The notes under the pieces are model-generated. The model was given only the letters and a program-made list of their open reading frames with translations. It was not told the origin of the DNA and did no database searches. The position numbers and the translations under genes are program-made. This document shows positions 7,645-15,371 of a stretch of 44,328 nt of DNA, piece after piece (the first letter of the stretch is position 1; each line of letters begins with the position of its first letter). Origin of the DNA: an uncultured Eubacteriales bacterium (GTDB lineage: Bacteria > Bacillota > Clostridia > Christensenellales > RUG350); the NCBI GenBank assembly GCA_900315995.1, contig ONBF01000001.1:1-44328 (forward strand), in the 5' to 3' direction.

Positions 7645-9486
7645 ATGAAGAAAAAATTCATGTTAATTTTAGTAAGCGTTATCTTAGTAACGTGTCTTTT
7701 GTTCAGTGTAGCTTGCGGTGGAGATAATACTCCGTCGAGTAGCGGCAACGCTAACGATGCATCGAATAGTGGTACAGAAAGTACTACTGCAAGTGCTCCG
7801 TCGCAAAGCGATACCGAAAGTGCAACTGCAAGTGTTTTGTTACAAAATGATACCGCAAACGCTACTGCAAGCACTCCGTCGCAAATCGACAATAAGGATT
7901 GGACTTTTGACACGGAGAGCGGAAAGCTTGTTATTAAATATACGGGCAATATGGCTGATTATTCAGAGGTCAACTGTCCTTGGCAAGAGTATAAAAATAA
8001 CATAAAAAGCGTTGAAATAGCCGACGGTGTAACAAGTATAGGGGCTGCCGCGTTCAAAGATTGTGCTTCATTAACCAGTATAACCGTTCCTGACGGCGTA
8101 AAGAGAATAGAGGGTGATGCATTCAAGGATTGTGCTTTATTAACGAATATAAATATCCCCGATAGTGTAGAGAGTATACATATGGACGCGTTTTGGGGGT
8201 GCAACAAGTTACAATATAATGAAATCGAAAACGGATGTTATTTGGGTAATGAGAATAATCCTTATCTCGTATTAATAAAAGCAAAATCGACAGATGTAGC
8301 TTCTTTCAATATACATAATGATACGAGAATTATTTACGCTTCCGCATTGTCTGGTATGTCTATAACGAGCATCGAATTATCCCAAAATATAAAGAGTATA
8401 GGGGCTTACGCGTTCAGTGAAGATGAATCATTGGATAAGGTGTATTATGATGGTGATATCGGCGGCTGGGTTAATATATATTTCGAAGAAGTTAATGCAA
8501 ATCCTTTGTATAAAGGTGCGGAATTATATACGGAAAAAGACGGAGAAAATGATATATTGGCTGAGAATATAGTTATTGATACGCTAAATGAGATAAAGGC
8601 TAATGCGTTCATAGGATGCACGTCATTAACGAGTGTAACTATTACTGACGGTGTAACGAATATAGGTGATGACGCATTCAATGGATGCACGTCATTAACG
8701 AGTATAAAGATAGGTAACAGTGTAACGGGTATAGGTAAGTTTGCGTTCAAAGGATGCACGTCATTAGAGAGCGTAACGATAGGGAACAACGTAACGAGTA
8801 TGGAGACTTCTGCGTTTCTCGGATGCACGGAATTAACGGAAGTAAAGTACGACGGAAATATTGCGGGCTGGTGTAATATAACTTTCGATACGATGGAAGC
8901 AAATCCGCTGTATTATGCACATAAATTGTATACGGGAGTAGAAGGAAAATACGAATTGGTTGAGAATATACGTATTCCAAGTAGCGTGACTGAGATTAAA
9001 GCTTTTGCATTCTGCGAATGCACGTCATTAAAGAGTGTATATTACGAGGGAGATATAGCAGGCTGGTGTAATATAACTTTCGGTAATGGTTTTTCAAATC
9101 CGTTGATGTATGCACGTGATTTGTATATCAAGAAAATAAACGACGAATGGACAAAGGCGGAGAATATAGATATTCCCGATAAAGTAACTGAGATTAAGTC
9201 CTTTGCATTCTACGGATGTTCGGTAACGACTGTAAAAATAGGTAACGGCGTAAAAATAATAGGAAAAAGTGCGTTCTCAGGATGCAAATCATTAATCAGT
9301 GTAACGATAGGTCAAAATGTAATGAGCATAGAGAATAATGCGTTCAAAAATTGCGAGTCATTAAAGACTGTAAATTACGGAAGAGATGAGGCAAGCTGGG
9401 AAAATATAACTTTCGGTAATGATGATGCAAATCCATTAAAAGCAGCTGAAGGTGTGGAGTTATATTATAAAAGCAATAATAACTGA
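7645..9486 (+). CDS. BspA-type leucine-rich-repeat surface lipoprotein
   Basis: A 613-residue predicted lipoprotein: MKKK, a hydrophobic core and lipobox SVAC with Cys24, then a Ser/Thr/Ala-rich linker (about 28-85) with imperfect repeats such as 'TESATAS' and 'TANATAS'. From about residue 115 onward it is built of LRR_5/BspA units of the type 'VTSIGAAAFKDCASLTSITVP'. A larger unit recurs three to four times: 'GWxNITF...NPLYxAxxLY...ENIxIP...EIKxxAFxGC'; the last copy is cut off at the C-terminus after 'ANPLKAAEG'. Proteins of this family are cell-surface and often involved in adhesion or host contact; that role is an inference. ATG 7645 is preferred over GTG 7615 because the signal peptide then begins normally. 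The gene is single, between its own promoter and terminator, and is more AT-rich than its neighbours. Confidence 0.9.
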   Translation: MKKKFMLILVSVILVTCLLFSVACGGDNTPSSSGNANDASNSGTESTTASAPSQSDTESATASVLLQNDTANATASTPSQIDNKDWTFDTESGKLVIKYTGNMADYSEVNCPWQEYKNNIKSVEIADGVTSIGAAAFKDCASLTSITVPDGVKRIEGDAFKDCALLTNINIPDSVESIHMDAFWGCNKLQYNEIENGCYLGNENNPYLVLIKAKSTDVASFNIHNDTRIIYASALSGMSITSIELSQNIKSIGAYAFSEDESLDKVYYDGDIGGWVNIYFEEVNANPLYKGAELYTEKDGENDILAENIVIDTLNEIKANAFIGCTSLTSVTITDGVTNIGDDAFNGCTSLTSIKIGNSVTGIGKFAFKGCTSLESVTIGNNVTSMETSAFLGCTELTEVKYDGNIAGWCNITFDTMEANPLYYAHKLYTGVEGKYELVENIRIPSSVTEIKAFAFCECTSLKSVYYEGDIAGWCNITFGNGFSNPLMYARDLYIKKINDEWTKAENIDIPDKVTEIKSFAFYGCSVTTVKIGNGVKIIGKSAFSGCKSLISVTIGQNVMSIENNAFKNCESLKTVNYGRDEASWENITFGNDDANPLKAAEGVELYYKSNNN

Positions 9487-9544
9487 TAAGACGGACAGCC
9501 GACAAAGTTAAGGTCGGAAATGAATATCGGTATAAGGTAAACAT

Positions 9545-9577
9545 AAGGCGCGGAATAGTCCGCGCCTTTCGTTTTTT
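9545..9577 (+). terminator. Terminator after the BspA-like gene
   Basis: A 10-bp stem (AAGGCGCGGA / TCCGCGCCTT) with loop ATAG, then TCG and six T. Confidence 0.92.
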
Positions 9578-9629
9578 GAAACAGAGTGATTGAAGCAATA
9601 ACGAGAATATGGTGGAAAAAACGAATTGG

Positions 9630-9702
9630 AGTTACGGGCGAAAATGCGGAACGGTATCAGTAGCAACCGCAGTCGCCGTTTTCGCTTTGATTATACGTAA
9701 CT
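9630..9702. other. Nested inverted repeats; possible structured RNA or small repeat element
   Basis: In the 353-nt gap 9487-9839 three nested helices can form: AGTTACG (9630-9636) with CGTAACT (9696-9702), GCGAAAA (9638-9644) with TTTTCGC (9679-9685), and GCGG (9646-9649) with CCGC (9667-9670). No reading frame is apparent. It could be a structured transcript, a miniature inverted-repeat element, or chance pairing. Confidence 0.4.
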
Positions 9703-9769
9703 TTTGAGATTAAAAATATTATAAAAACAAATTATACGGCAATTATTATTAAATATGTTTTAATATAAC

Positions 9770-9798
9770 TTGTATTGTGAAACGATTTATATTATAAT
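9770..9798 (+). promoter_or_regulatory. Possible promoter of the metallophosphoesterase gene
   Basis: TTGTAT (9770-9775), a 17-nt spacer and TATAAT (9793-9798), about 40 nt before the start at 9840. The -35 box is weak. Confidence 0.5.
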
Positions 9799-9839
9799 TA
9801 ACTCAAATAGTCGAATTTTGATTTTAACAAAGGGAAATT

Positions 9840-10655
9840 ATGAGATATTACGTTGTTTCAGATCCACACGCGTTCTGCACGTTACTCAAAACGACACTCG
9901 AAAGCGTCGGATTTTTTCGTGATAAAACTCCGCATAAACTTATTATTTGCGGAGATTTGATGGACAGAGGACCGGAGACAATCGAAATGCAAAACTTCGT
10001 ACTTGATCTTATGAAAAAAGACGAAGTTATTCTGATTAAAGGCAATCATGAAGATTTGCTTGTAGACTTTATCGAAAAAGATAAATGGGCGTGGTTGCCG
10101 CATCACGTTCGCAACGGGACGATAGAGACGGCACTCGACTTGGCGGGTTGCGGCGAAGACGCGCCTATTTGTAATACGGAAGAGTTTTTGAAAAAAGTAA
10201 GCGAAAGCCCGTTTTTTAAGTATATAATTCCGAAAATGCTCGACTATTACGAAACGGAGAAATATATCTTCGTACACGGTTACATCCCTTGTTATTGTAC
10301 GGACGGAAAAGAGTACTCTTATTTCAGCGATTGGCGTAACGCGCCGTCTAAAATGTGGGAGCAAGCACGTTGGCTTAACGGTATGCTTGTAAATCGCTCC
10401 GTAAAGGAATACGGTAAAACCATTGTATGCGGACATTTTCACACTTCATACGGACACAGTATTTTTAACGAAGACGGTGCGGAATTCGGATTGGATGCAA
10501 ATTTTTCTCCGTATTACGCGGACGGGATAATTGCGATTGACGGTTGCACGGCGTACAGCGGAATAATAAATTGCGTAATTATCGAAGACGAACCGATACC
10601 CGATGTTGTTGAAGAAAATACAGTAGTTGTGAAAGACGACTACGTGCTGAGATAA
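9840..10655 (+). CDS. Calcineurin-like metallophosphoesterase
   Basis: A 271-residue phosphoesterase with the full set of dinuclear-metal motifs: 'SDPH' (7-10, where most relatives have DxH), 'GDLMDRGPE' (38-46), 'GNHE' (68-71), 'FVHGY' and 'CGHFHTSYGH'. The GDxxDRG pattern is that of the Ser/Thr protein phosphatase branch, similar to bacterial PrpA/PrpE and ApaH-like enzymes. Substrates could be phosphoproteins, cyclic nucleotides or dinucleoside polyphosphates; the sequence does not decide. AAAGGGAA lies 5' of the ATG at normal spacing. There is no signal peptide or membrane segment, so it is probably cytoplasmic. Confidence 0.85.
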   Translation: MRYYVVSDPHAFCTLLKTTLESVGFFRDKTPHKLIICGDLMDRGPETIEMQNFVLDLMKKDEVILIKGNHEDLLVDFIEKDKWAWLPHHVRNGTIETALDLAGCGEDAPICNTEEFLKKVSESPFFKYIIPKMLDYYETEKYIFVHGYIPCYCTDGKEYSYFSDWRNAPSKMWEQARWLNGMLVNRSVKEYGKTIVCGHFHTSYGHSIFNEDGAEFGLDANFSPYYADGIIAIDGCTAYSGIINCVIIEDEPIPDVVEENTVVVKDDYVLR

Positions 10656-10682
10656 ATTTTGCACGGTTGATTTTATTGATTA

Positions 10683-10711
10683 TTGACATGCGTAATCGTA
10701 AAGGTTATAAT
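10683..10711 (+). promoter_or_regulatory. Consensus promoter of the small membrane protein gene
   Basis: Perfect TTGACA (10683-10688), a 17-nt spacer and perfect TATAAT (10706-10711); GGAGGG follows near 10727, before the ATG at 10741. Confidence 0.88.
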
Positions 10712-10740
10712 TAATATATATTTTTTGGAGGGAAAATATT

Positions 10741-11226
10741 ATGGCGACTGAAAAAAAGAAATTCAACAAGAGAGTTTTTGCGGCGTTGATAATCGCTCCG
10801 TGCCTTGTTTCAATCGTCTTGACGATTATCGGCGCGATTGACGACGGATTCGGTTACGAGTGGTATATGATGTTTGCGGGTGCCGTATTCGGTGTCGGAC
10901 TGGTACTCGTTATATACGCAGTCGTTTGTAAAAACACTCCTATGAATTTGGTCGGCAGCCCGCTTCTCGCAATCGGTTTGCCGTCTGTTCTCGCAAGATA
11001 TGCGGGTATAGGTGCTTGGGTAGCGGTGCTTATCGGATTCTTGACGCTTGTTTTTTGCTTGTTTCTTGTTTTTGTGACGGGAATGAGAGTTGCGCCTCCC
11101 GCCGATAACGAAAAATCCGAATACAAGAATTACGAAGAGAGAAAAGCCGAACAAAAGGCGAAAGAAGCGGAAGAAACAAAACCGCAAGAAGAAATTGTAT
11201 TTAAGCGTTACGACGATAAAGACTGA
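10741..11226 (+). CDS. Small four-helix membrane protein of unknown function
   Basis: I do not recognise a family. The 161 residues contain four hydrophobic segments at roughly 12-32, 40-60, 67-87 and 90-113, followed by a charged cytoplasmic-looking tail rich in Lys and Glu ('EERKAEQKAKEAEETKPQEE'), probably an alpha-helix. The N-terminus is Lys-rich (MATEKKKFNKR), so both termini are likely inside. The ribosome binding site (GGAGGG) and promoter are both near consensus, which suggests high expression. It is transcribed alone. Confidence 0.7.
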   Translation: MATEKKKFNKRVFAALIIAPCLVSIVLTIIGAIDDGFGYEWYMMFAGAVFGVGLVLVIYAVVCKNTPMNLVGSPLLAIGLPSVLARYAGIGAWVAVLIGFLTLVFCLFLVFVTGMRVAPPADNEKSEYKNYEERKAEQKAKEAEETKPQEEIVFKRYDDKD

Positions 11227-11247
11227 TTGTATTTGATTGTGTTTTAG

Positions 11248-11276
11248 TCCGTTTTGTCGTCAGACAAAACGGATTT
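11248..11276 (+). terminator. Probable terminator between the membrane protein gene and mrnC
   Basis: A perfect 11-bp stem (TCCGTTTTGTC / GACAAAACGGA) with loop GTCA, but only three T follow, so termination may be partial and mrnC may receive read-through. Confidence 0.65.
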
Positions 11277-11297
11277 GCGATTAATGGCGAATTATAA

Positions 11298-11708
11298 ATG
11301 ATTCTGACTATTCCCGAAATAACCGTTCCCGTATCGTTAAAAGACGCTTATAATATGAACGCGGTAGTACTTGCGTTTATAGGAGACGCCGTACATACGC
11401 TTGCGGTAAGGGCGGAGCTTGCTTTGACTCATACGTCAAAGACCGATAAGTTGCACGCTATGACTTCAAAGAGAGTAAAAGCGGCGGCGCAAGCCGAACT
11501 TCTCGAATTTATTAAAGACGAATTTAACGAAACCGAAACGGAAATATATATGCGCGGACGTAATGCGCATACCGCGACCGTTGCGAAAAACGCAACCCTT
11601 GCCGATTACAAAAAAGCGACGGGATTGGAAGCCGTTATCGGTTATTTATATTTGACGGGACAAACGGGAAGAATTAAAGAATTATTGGAAAAAACTGCGG
11701 AGCTGTAA
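11298..11708 (+). CDS. mrnC: Mini-ribonuclease III
   Basis: A 136-residue RNase III-like catalytic domain with no dsRNA-binding domain, as in Mini-III. The 'AFIGDAVHTLAVR' signature holds the catalytic acidic site (Asp30), and 'RGRNAHTATVAKNATLADYKKATGLEAVIGYLYL' is the second conserved block, including the essential Glu of 'LEAVIGYL'. In Bacillus the enzyme trims 23S rRNA precursors. It lies directly upstream of rlmB, the arrangement seen in Bacillus, one base apart. No good Shine-Dalgarno sequence precedes the ATG; a tiny frame ATGGCG...TGA (11284-11301) overlaps it and might couple translation. Confidence 0.9.
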   Translation: MILTIPEITVPVSLKDAYNMNAVVLAFIGDAVHTLAVRAELALTHTSKTDKLHAMTSKRVKAAAQAELLEFIKDEFNETETEIYMRGRNAHTATVAKNATLADYKKATGLEAVIGYLYLTGQTGRIKELLEKTAEL

Positions 11709-11709
11709 T

Positions 11710-12432
11710 ATGGTAATATCGGGAAAGCACGCCGTCAAAGAGGCGATTAAATCGGGAGCGACTATCGATAAACTTATGATACTTACGGGAACTGTTGACC
11801 GTGAACATAAAGAAATAATCGCTCTTGCGAAAAACGTCGGAGTAAAGGTAATGTATGTCAGAAAGGAGATACTCGACAAGGAAAGCCCCAAAAATCAGGG
11901 CGTCGTCGCATATACTTCGGAATTTAAGTACAGTACGCTCGACGAAATATTCGCAATTTCCGAAAAGAAAAACGAACCGCCGTTTATCGTCGTTTTGGAC
12001 GGTATTACGGACGTGCATAATTTAGGAAGCGTATTAAGAGTTGCGGAGTGTGCGGGCGTACACGGAGTTATTATTCCGAAACATCGCGCGGCATGTGTCA
12101 ATGAGACGGTTATGCGTATCTCGGCAGGCGCGGCGGAACACGTCGCAGTCGCTCGCGTTACGAATATAAACGACGCAATAAAAACGCTTAAAGAAAAAAA
12201 CGTTTGGGTATACGCCGCCGAAGCGAACGGCGGACTGATTTATAAAACCGACTTAAAAGGCGCGATTGCGATAGTTATAGGCGGGGAAGATACGGGAGTG
12301 AAACATTTAACCGGGAAGTTGTGCGACGGAATAATATCATTACCGTTGTTCGGAGAAATCAATTCGCTTAACGCGTCGGTTGCGGCAGGCGCCGTACTGT
12401 ATGAAGCCGTAAGACAGCGTACGGGTAATTAA
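11710..12432 (+). CDS. rlmB: 23S rRNA (guanosine-2'-O-)-methyltransferase RlmB, TrmH/SpoU family
   Basis: A 240-residue SPOUT methyltransferase. The N-terminal substrate-binding part begins 'MVISGKHAVKEAI', typical of RlmB, and the three SPOUT motifs are clear: 'NLGSVLRVAECAGVHGVIIPK' (motif 1, with the catalytic Asn-Leu-Gly and Arg), 'IAIVIGGEDTGV' (motif 2) and 'ISLPLFGEINSLNASVAAGAVLYE' (motif 3). RlmB methylates the ribose of G2251 (E. coli numbering) in the peptidyl transferase P-loop. Some Firmicute paralogues modify other guanosines, so the exact site is inferred. It follows mrnC by one base. Confidence 0.92.
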   Translation: MVISGKHAVKEAIKSGATIDKLMILTGTVDREHKEIIALAKNVGVKVMYVRKEILDKESPKNQGVVAYTSEFKYSTLDEIFAISEKKNEPPFIVVLDGITDVHNLGSVLRVAECAGVHGVIIPKHRAACVNETVMRISAGAAEHVAVARVTNINDAIKTLKEKNVWVYAAEANGGLIYKTDLKGAIAIVIGGEDTGVKHLTGKLCDGIISLPLFGEINSLNASVAAGAVLYEAVRQRTGN

Positions 12433-12450
12433 CCGTATTAAAGGAGTAAA

Positions 12451-13266
12451 ATGCATTACGCTGCAAAAACCGTTGAATATATTTTCAAAAACTTTTGGAG
12501 AATACTGTTGCTTGCGATTATTCCCGCGGTATCACTCGGGCTTTTTACGCGACCCGCCGCAATATTCGATTATTATACGAACGTTGACTATTACGGCTCT
12601 AAACATGACTTTTGGGAAGTATTCGTGAAGATTTCTTTCTTCGAGTGCGTCTGGTGGAAGATACTTATCGGGTTAGTTGCGCTTGCGATAATTACGGCGG
12701 TTTCACTCGGTATTATCCTTAGACATTTCAAAGTGGGACAGTTTTCGTTCGGAAAGGCGTTGACTTACTTAAACGACAATATAATAATGGTGACGTCGGT
12801 GTTTGTCGTCGCGCTGTTTGCGATAACGCTTGCGCAGTTTTTGATAAGCGGTATTATTATGTTTGTAGCCGTATTCGCAACTTCTTTCACTCAGTACGTT
12901 GTATTTTCCGTTATCGGAATAATTATAGTGTATTTTCTTATGCTCATACTGTTTTCGATAGGTATGATGTGGAGTGCGGAACTGCTCGAAACGGGAGCGA
13001 GTTTCTTTACGGGATTCGGTCTTGCCATGCGCAAAATAAGGGGGCGTGTATTCTCGCTGTTTGTCGGCAGTATTATTCCCGTATCCGTACTTTTTGCCGA
13101 AGCGTGCTTATTCGCTTATCTTAACGTGAGTTTTGCTTTTGTAATCAATATTGTCGTTTATTTGTTTATATATATGTATTACGTAGCGTTTATAATGGTC
13201 GCTTATTATGATATAAGCGGCATAGAACGCGAAGATTTGAAGAAAGTCAATATTTGGAAGAGGTAG
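12451..13266 (+). CDS. Polytopic membrane protein of unknown function (first of a pair)
   Basis: A 271-residue protein with about six hydrophobic segments (around 15-35, 66-90, 112-140, 145-170, 196-216 and 220-250). There are no enzymatic motifs that I can name. The short loops and regular spacing look like an integral bundle rather than a transporter with known signatures. AAAGGAG sits at good distance before the ATG. The next gene begins 4 nt after the stop and encodes another membrane protein of similar architecture, so the two probably work together. Both lie between the rRNA-modifying genes rlmB and rsmI. Confidence 0.7.
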   Translation: MHYAAKTVEYIFKNFWRILLLAIIPAVSLGLFTRPAAIFDYYTNVDYYGSKHDFWEVFVKISFFECVWWKILIGLVALAIITAVSLGIILRHFKVGQFSFGKALTYLNDNIIMVTSVFVVALFAITLAQFLISGIIMFVAVFATSFTQYVVFSVIGIIIVYFLMLILFSIGMMWSAELLETGASFFTGFGLAMRKIRGRVFSLFVGSIIPVSVLFAEACLFAYLNVSFAFVINIVVYLFIYMYYVAFIMVAYYDISGIEREDLKKVNIWKR

Positions 13267-13270
13267 TTTT

Positions 13271-14230
13271 ATGAACATTAAAAATTCTTTGAAAATTGCC
13301 GCAAACGAATACAATCTTATTTTTAAGATCTTGTTATTCGACTTTATAGCTTACTTTGTAATATTCAGTATAGCCGCCGCGTTTATCGCGCCGGATGCCG
13401 TCGAGCTTGCAAACGAAATAAACGACGTTCAGATTTTCGAGCGAATTAAGACGGTCATCGATTCGATACTTGCGGGAGGATCTACGGAAGAAGCCGGAAG
13501 AGCCGTTACGGAAGGTTTCGATCGGATTTTGGAGATATTCGATGAAAACTCTTGGTTATTGACCAAAACTTATATTATTATGGCGGTCGTATATCTTTTT
13601 TTGAGATTTTTACTTAATTTGAGAAGTATACCCGTTGCCGATATTCTCAATTCGAGAATGTCGTCGAACACTAAGTTCGGATTTACGAGTAATCTTATTT
13701 CGAATATAGGCAAATCGACTAAGTTTTCGCTTGCGCTTGTCGTCGTACAGTTGCCGGTGGATATATTGATATTTACGGTTTTGTATCTTTTTATAGGACC
13801 GCTGTTCGGTATATTCGGCATATTTGCGCTGCCGCTTTGTTTTATTCTCGTTATATGCCTCGTAGCGTTTAAGGATACGCTTACGTTCTGCTGGATACCG
13901 TCCATAGTCGTCGATAACAAGAAGATATGGTCGTCTTTTGCGGAGAGTATTAAATCGGGTTTCAAAAATTTCGGAACGCTTTACGGATTAATTCTTGTTT
14001 TGAGAGTGGTTGGGTTCGCAATGTTTGCAATGGTAACGCTGTTTACTTTCGGCGCGGGTGCATTGATTGCGTTACCGCTTATCATTATAATTCAACGCAC
14101 GATAGAACTTGTATTCTATTACGATAAACGAAAGTTGAGATACTATTCCGACGCGGGTAAAGATATAGTCACGCCCGACGGAGCGGAAGTTGAAGAAATA
14201 TCCGACGTTAAGGAAAACAAAATTGGCTGA
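13271..14230 (+). CDS. Polytopic membrane protein of unknown function (second of a pair)
   Basis: 319 residues with about six hydrophobic segments: near 18-38, 95-115, 155-175, 178-200, 235-258 and 260-280. A soluble segment (about 40-92) with acidic and Ser/Gly-rich stretches separates the first two helices. The C-terminus is hydrophilic and acidic ('DIVTPDGAEVEEISDVKENK'). The start lies 4 nt after the preceding gene, with GAGG about 6 nt upstream. The last bases overlap the proposed TTG start of rsmI by 8 nt. Function not recognised; the paired arrangement with 12451-13266 is the main clue. Confidence 0.7.
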   Translation: MNIKNSLKIAANEYNLIFKILLFDFIAYFVIFSIAAAFIAPDAVELANEINDVQIFERIKTVIDSILAGGSTEEAGRAVTEGFDRILEIFDENSWLLTKTYIIMAVVYLFLRFLLNLRSIPVADILNSRMSSNTKFGFTSNLISNIGKSTKFSLALVVVQLPVDILIFTVLYLFIGPLFGIFGIFALPLCFILVICLVAFKDTLTFCWIPSIVVDNKKIWSSFAESIKSGFKNFGTLYGLILVLRVVGFAMFAMVTLFTFGAGALIALPLIIIIQRTIELVFYYDKRKLRYYSDAGKDIVTPDGAEVEEISDVKENKIG

Positions 14231-15065
14231 GTTATACGTAGTCGCGACGCCGATAGGAAATCTTGCCGATTTGAGCGAAAGAGCCGTGGAAATTCTTAAA
14301 TCGGCGGATCTTATTGCTTGTGAGGACACTCGTACGTCGAGCGTCCTTTTGTCGCATATAGGCGCAAGAGGCAAAACCGTAAGCAACCATAAGTTTAACG
14401 AAAAGGAAAAAGCGGCGTATATTGCGGAACGCATCAAAAACGAAAATTTAACGGCGGCGATCATTACTGACGCCGGAACTCCGTGCATATCGGATCCCGG
14501 ATATGAGCTTATTAAAGAAGCGAGAAATTCGGGAATTAAAATTATCGGAATTCCCGGTGCGTGCGCCGCAACCGTTGCGGTAAGCATAAGCGGTCTCAAA
14601 GTTTCGTCTTGGACGTTTGTCGGTTTTCTTCCTAAAAAGAAAGGGGAGTTTGACGCAGAACTTGAAAAAATCGCTTTAAGTGACGTCAACACTTTCGTTA
14701 TATATGAAACGCCGATAAGAATTATCGATACGATAAAAGCGTTGTACGAAAAGTTTGGTAATTGCGAACTGTTTGTCGCTAACGATTTAACCAAAAAATT
14801 CGAGCGACATTACACGGGAACAACGAGGGAAATAATAAACGAACTTGTTGTAAACGAAAAGAGCGGTAAGGGTGAATACGTTGTGGTGATGAATAAAAAC
14901 GCAGACGTAAAGCGCGTCGAAGACGAAATATCGGCGGAAGCGCGCATATTCGATCGAGTAATCAAAGGCGTCACGATTAAAGACGCAGTTAATGAATTAA
15001 GTAAAAAATTTCCGAAAAACGACCTTTATAAAGCGGGACTTAAAGTTAAAGATTTAATAAAATAA
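14223..15065 (+). CDS. rsmI: 16S rRNA (cytidine(1402)-2'-O)-methyltransferase RsmI
   Basis: A 280-residue tetrapyrrole-methylase-fold enzyme that methylates the ribose of C1402 in 16S rRNA. Diagnostic blocks: 'LYVVATPIGNLADLSERA' at the N-terminus, 'LIACEDTRTSSVLL', 'ITDAGTPCISDPGYELI' and 'FVGFLPKK'. I place the start at TTG 14223: AAGGA lies 8 nt upstream, and the N-terminus then begins just before the family-conserved block. An upstream in-frame TTG at 14190 would add eleven unconserved residues and has poor RBS spacing. The gene overlaps the preceding membrane-protein gene by 8 nt. A weak hairpin with T residues (about 15115-15135, CGACA/TGTCG) may end the transcript. Confidence 0.93.
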   Translation: MAELYVVATPIGNLADLSERAVEILKSADLIACEDTRTSSVLLSHIGARGKTVSNHKFNEKEKAAYIAERIKNENLTAAIITDAGTPCISDPGYELIKEARNSGIKIIGIPGACAATVAVSISGLKVSSWTFVGFLPKKKGEFDAELEKIALSDVNTFVIYETPIRIIDTIKALYEKFGNCELFVANDLTKKFERHYTGTTREIINELVVNEKSGKGEYVVVMNKNADVKRVEDEISAEARIFDRVIKGVTIKDAVNELSKKFPKNDLYKAGLKVKDLIK

Positions 15066-15208
15066 GTATTCGTCGCATATATTAATGCAATGCGTCGGTT
15101 GAAAATTGATTAAGTTGCGACATTTTGTCGTTATTTTACAGAGAACAACGTATATGCGGATATTTTACGCGATTTATTGAAAAAAACATAAAAACTTAAC
15201 GCATTTTA

Positions 15209-15324
15209 TTTGACTATTTGATTTTTAAGATATAAAATATTATTCTGTACTCTATGGGGGATAGGGGCGTTTTACCGTTTTTCCCGTTGAAATCAAGACC
15301 TTTCGTGTCTATGCGTTAAGAGTA
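15209..15324 (+). promoter_or_regulatory. rpoBC promoter region and possibly structured 5' leader
   Basis: The 306-nt gap before rpoB has TTGACT (15209-15214) with TATAAA (15230-15235) at a short 15-nt spacing, a tentative promoter. Downstream, GTACTCT (15246-15252) is perfectly complementary to AGAGTAC (15318-15324), closing a domain of about 80 nt that contains G-rich and C-rich runs (GGGGG, TTTTTCCC) and an AGAC/GTCT hairpin. This may be a regulatory leader RNA. The rest of the gap shows no gene. Confidence 0.45.
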
Positions 15325-15371
15325 CGCTTTCAAGAATAATTTGTTTGAAATATTTTAAGGAGAGTGACATA

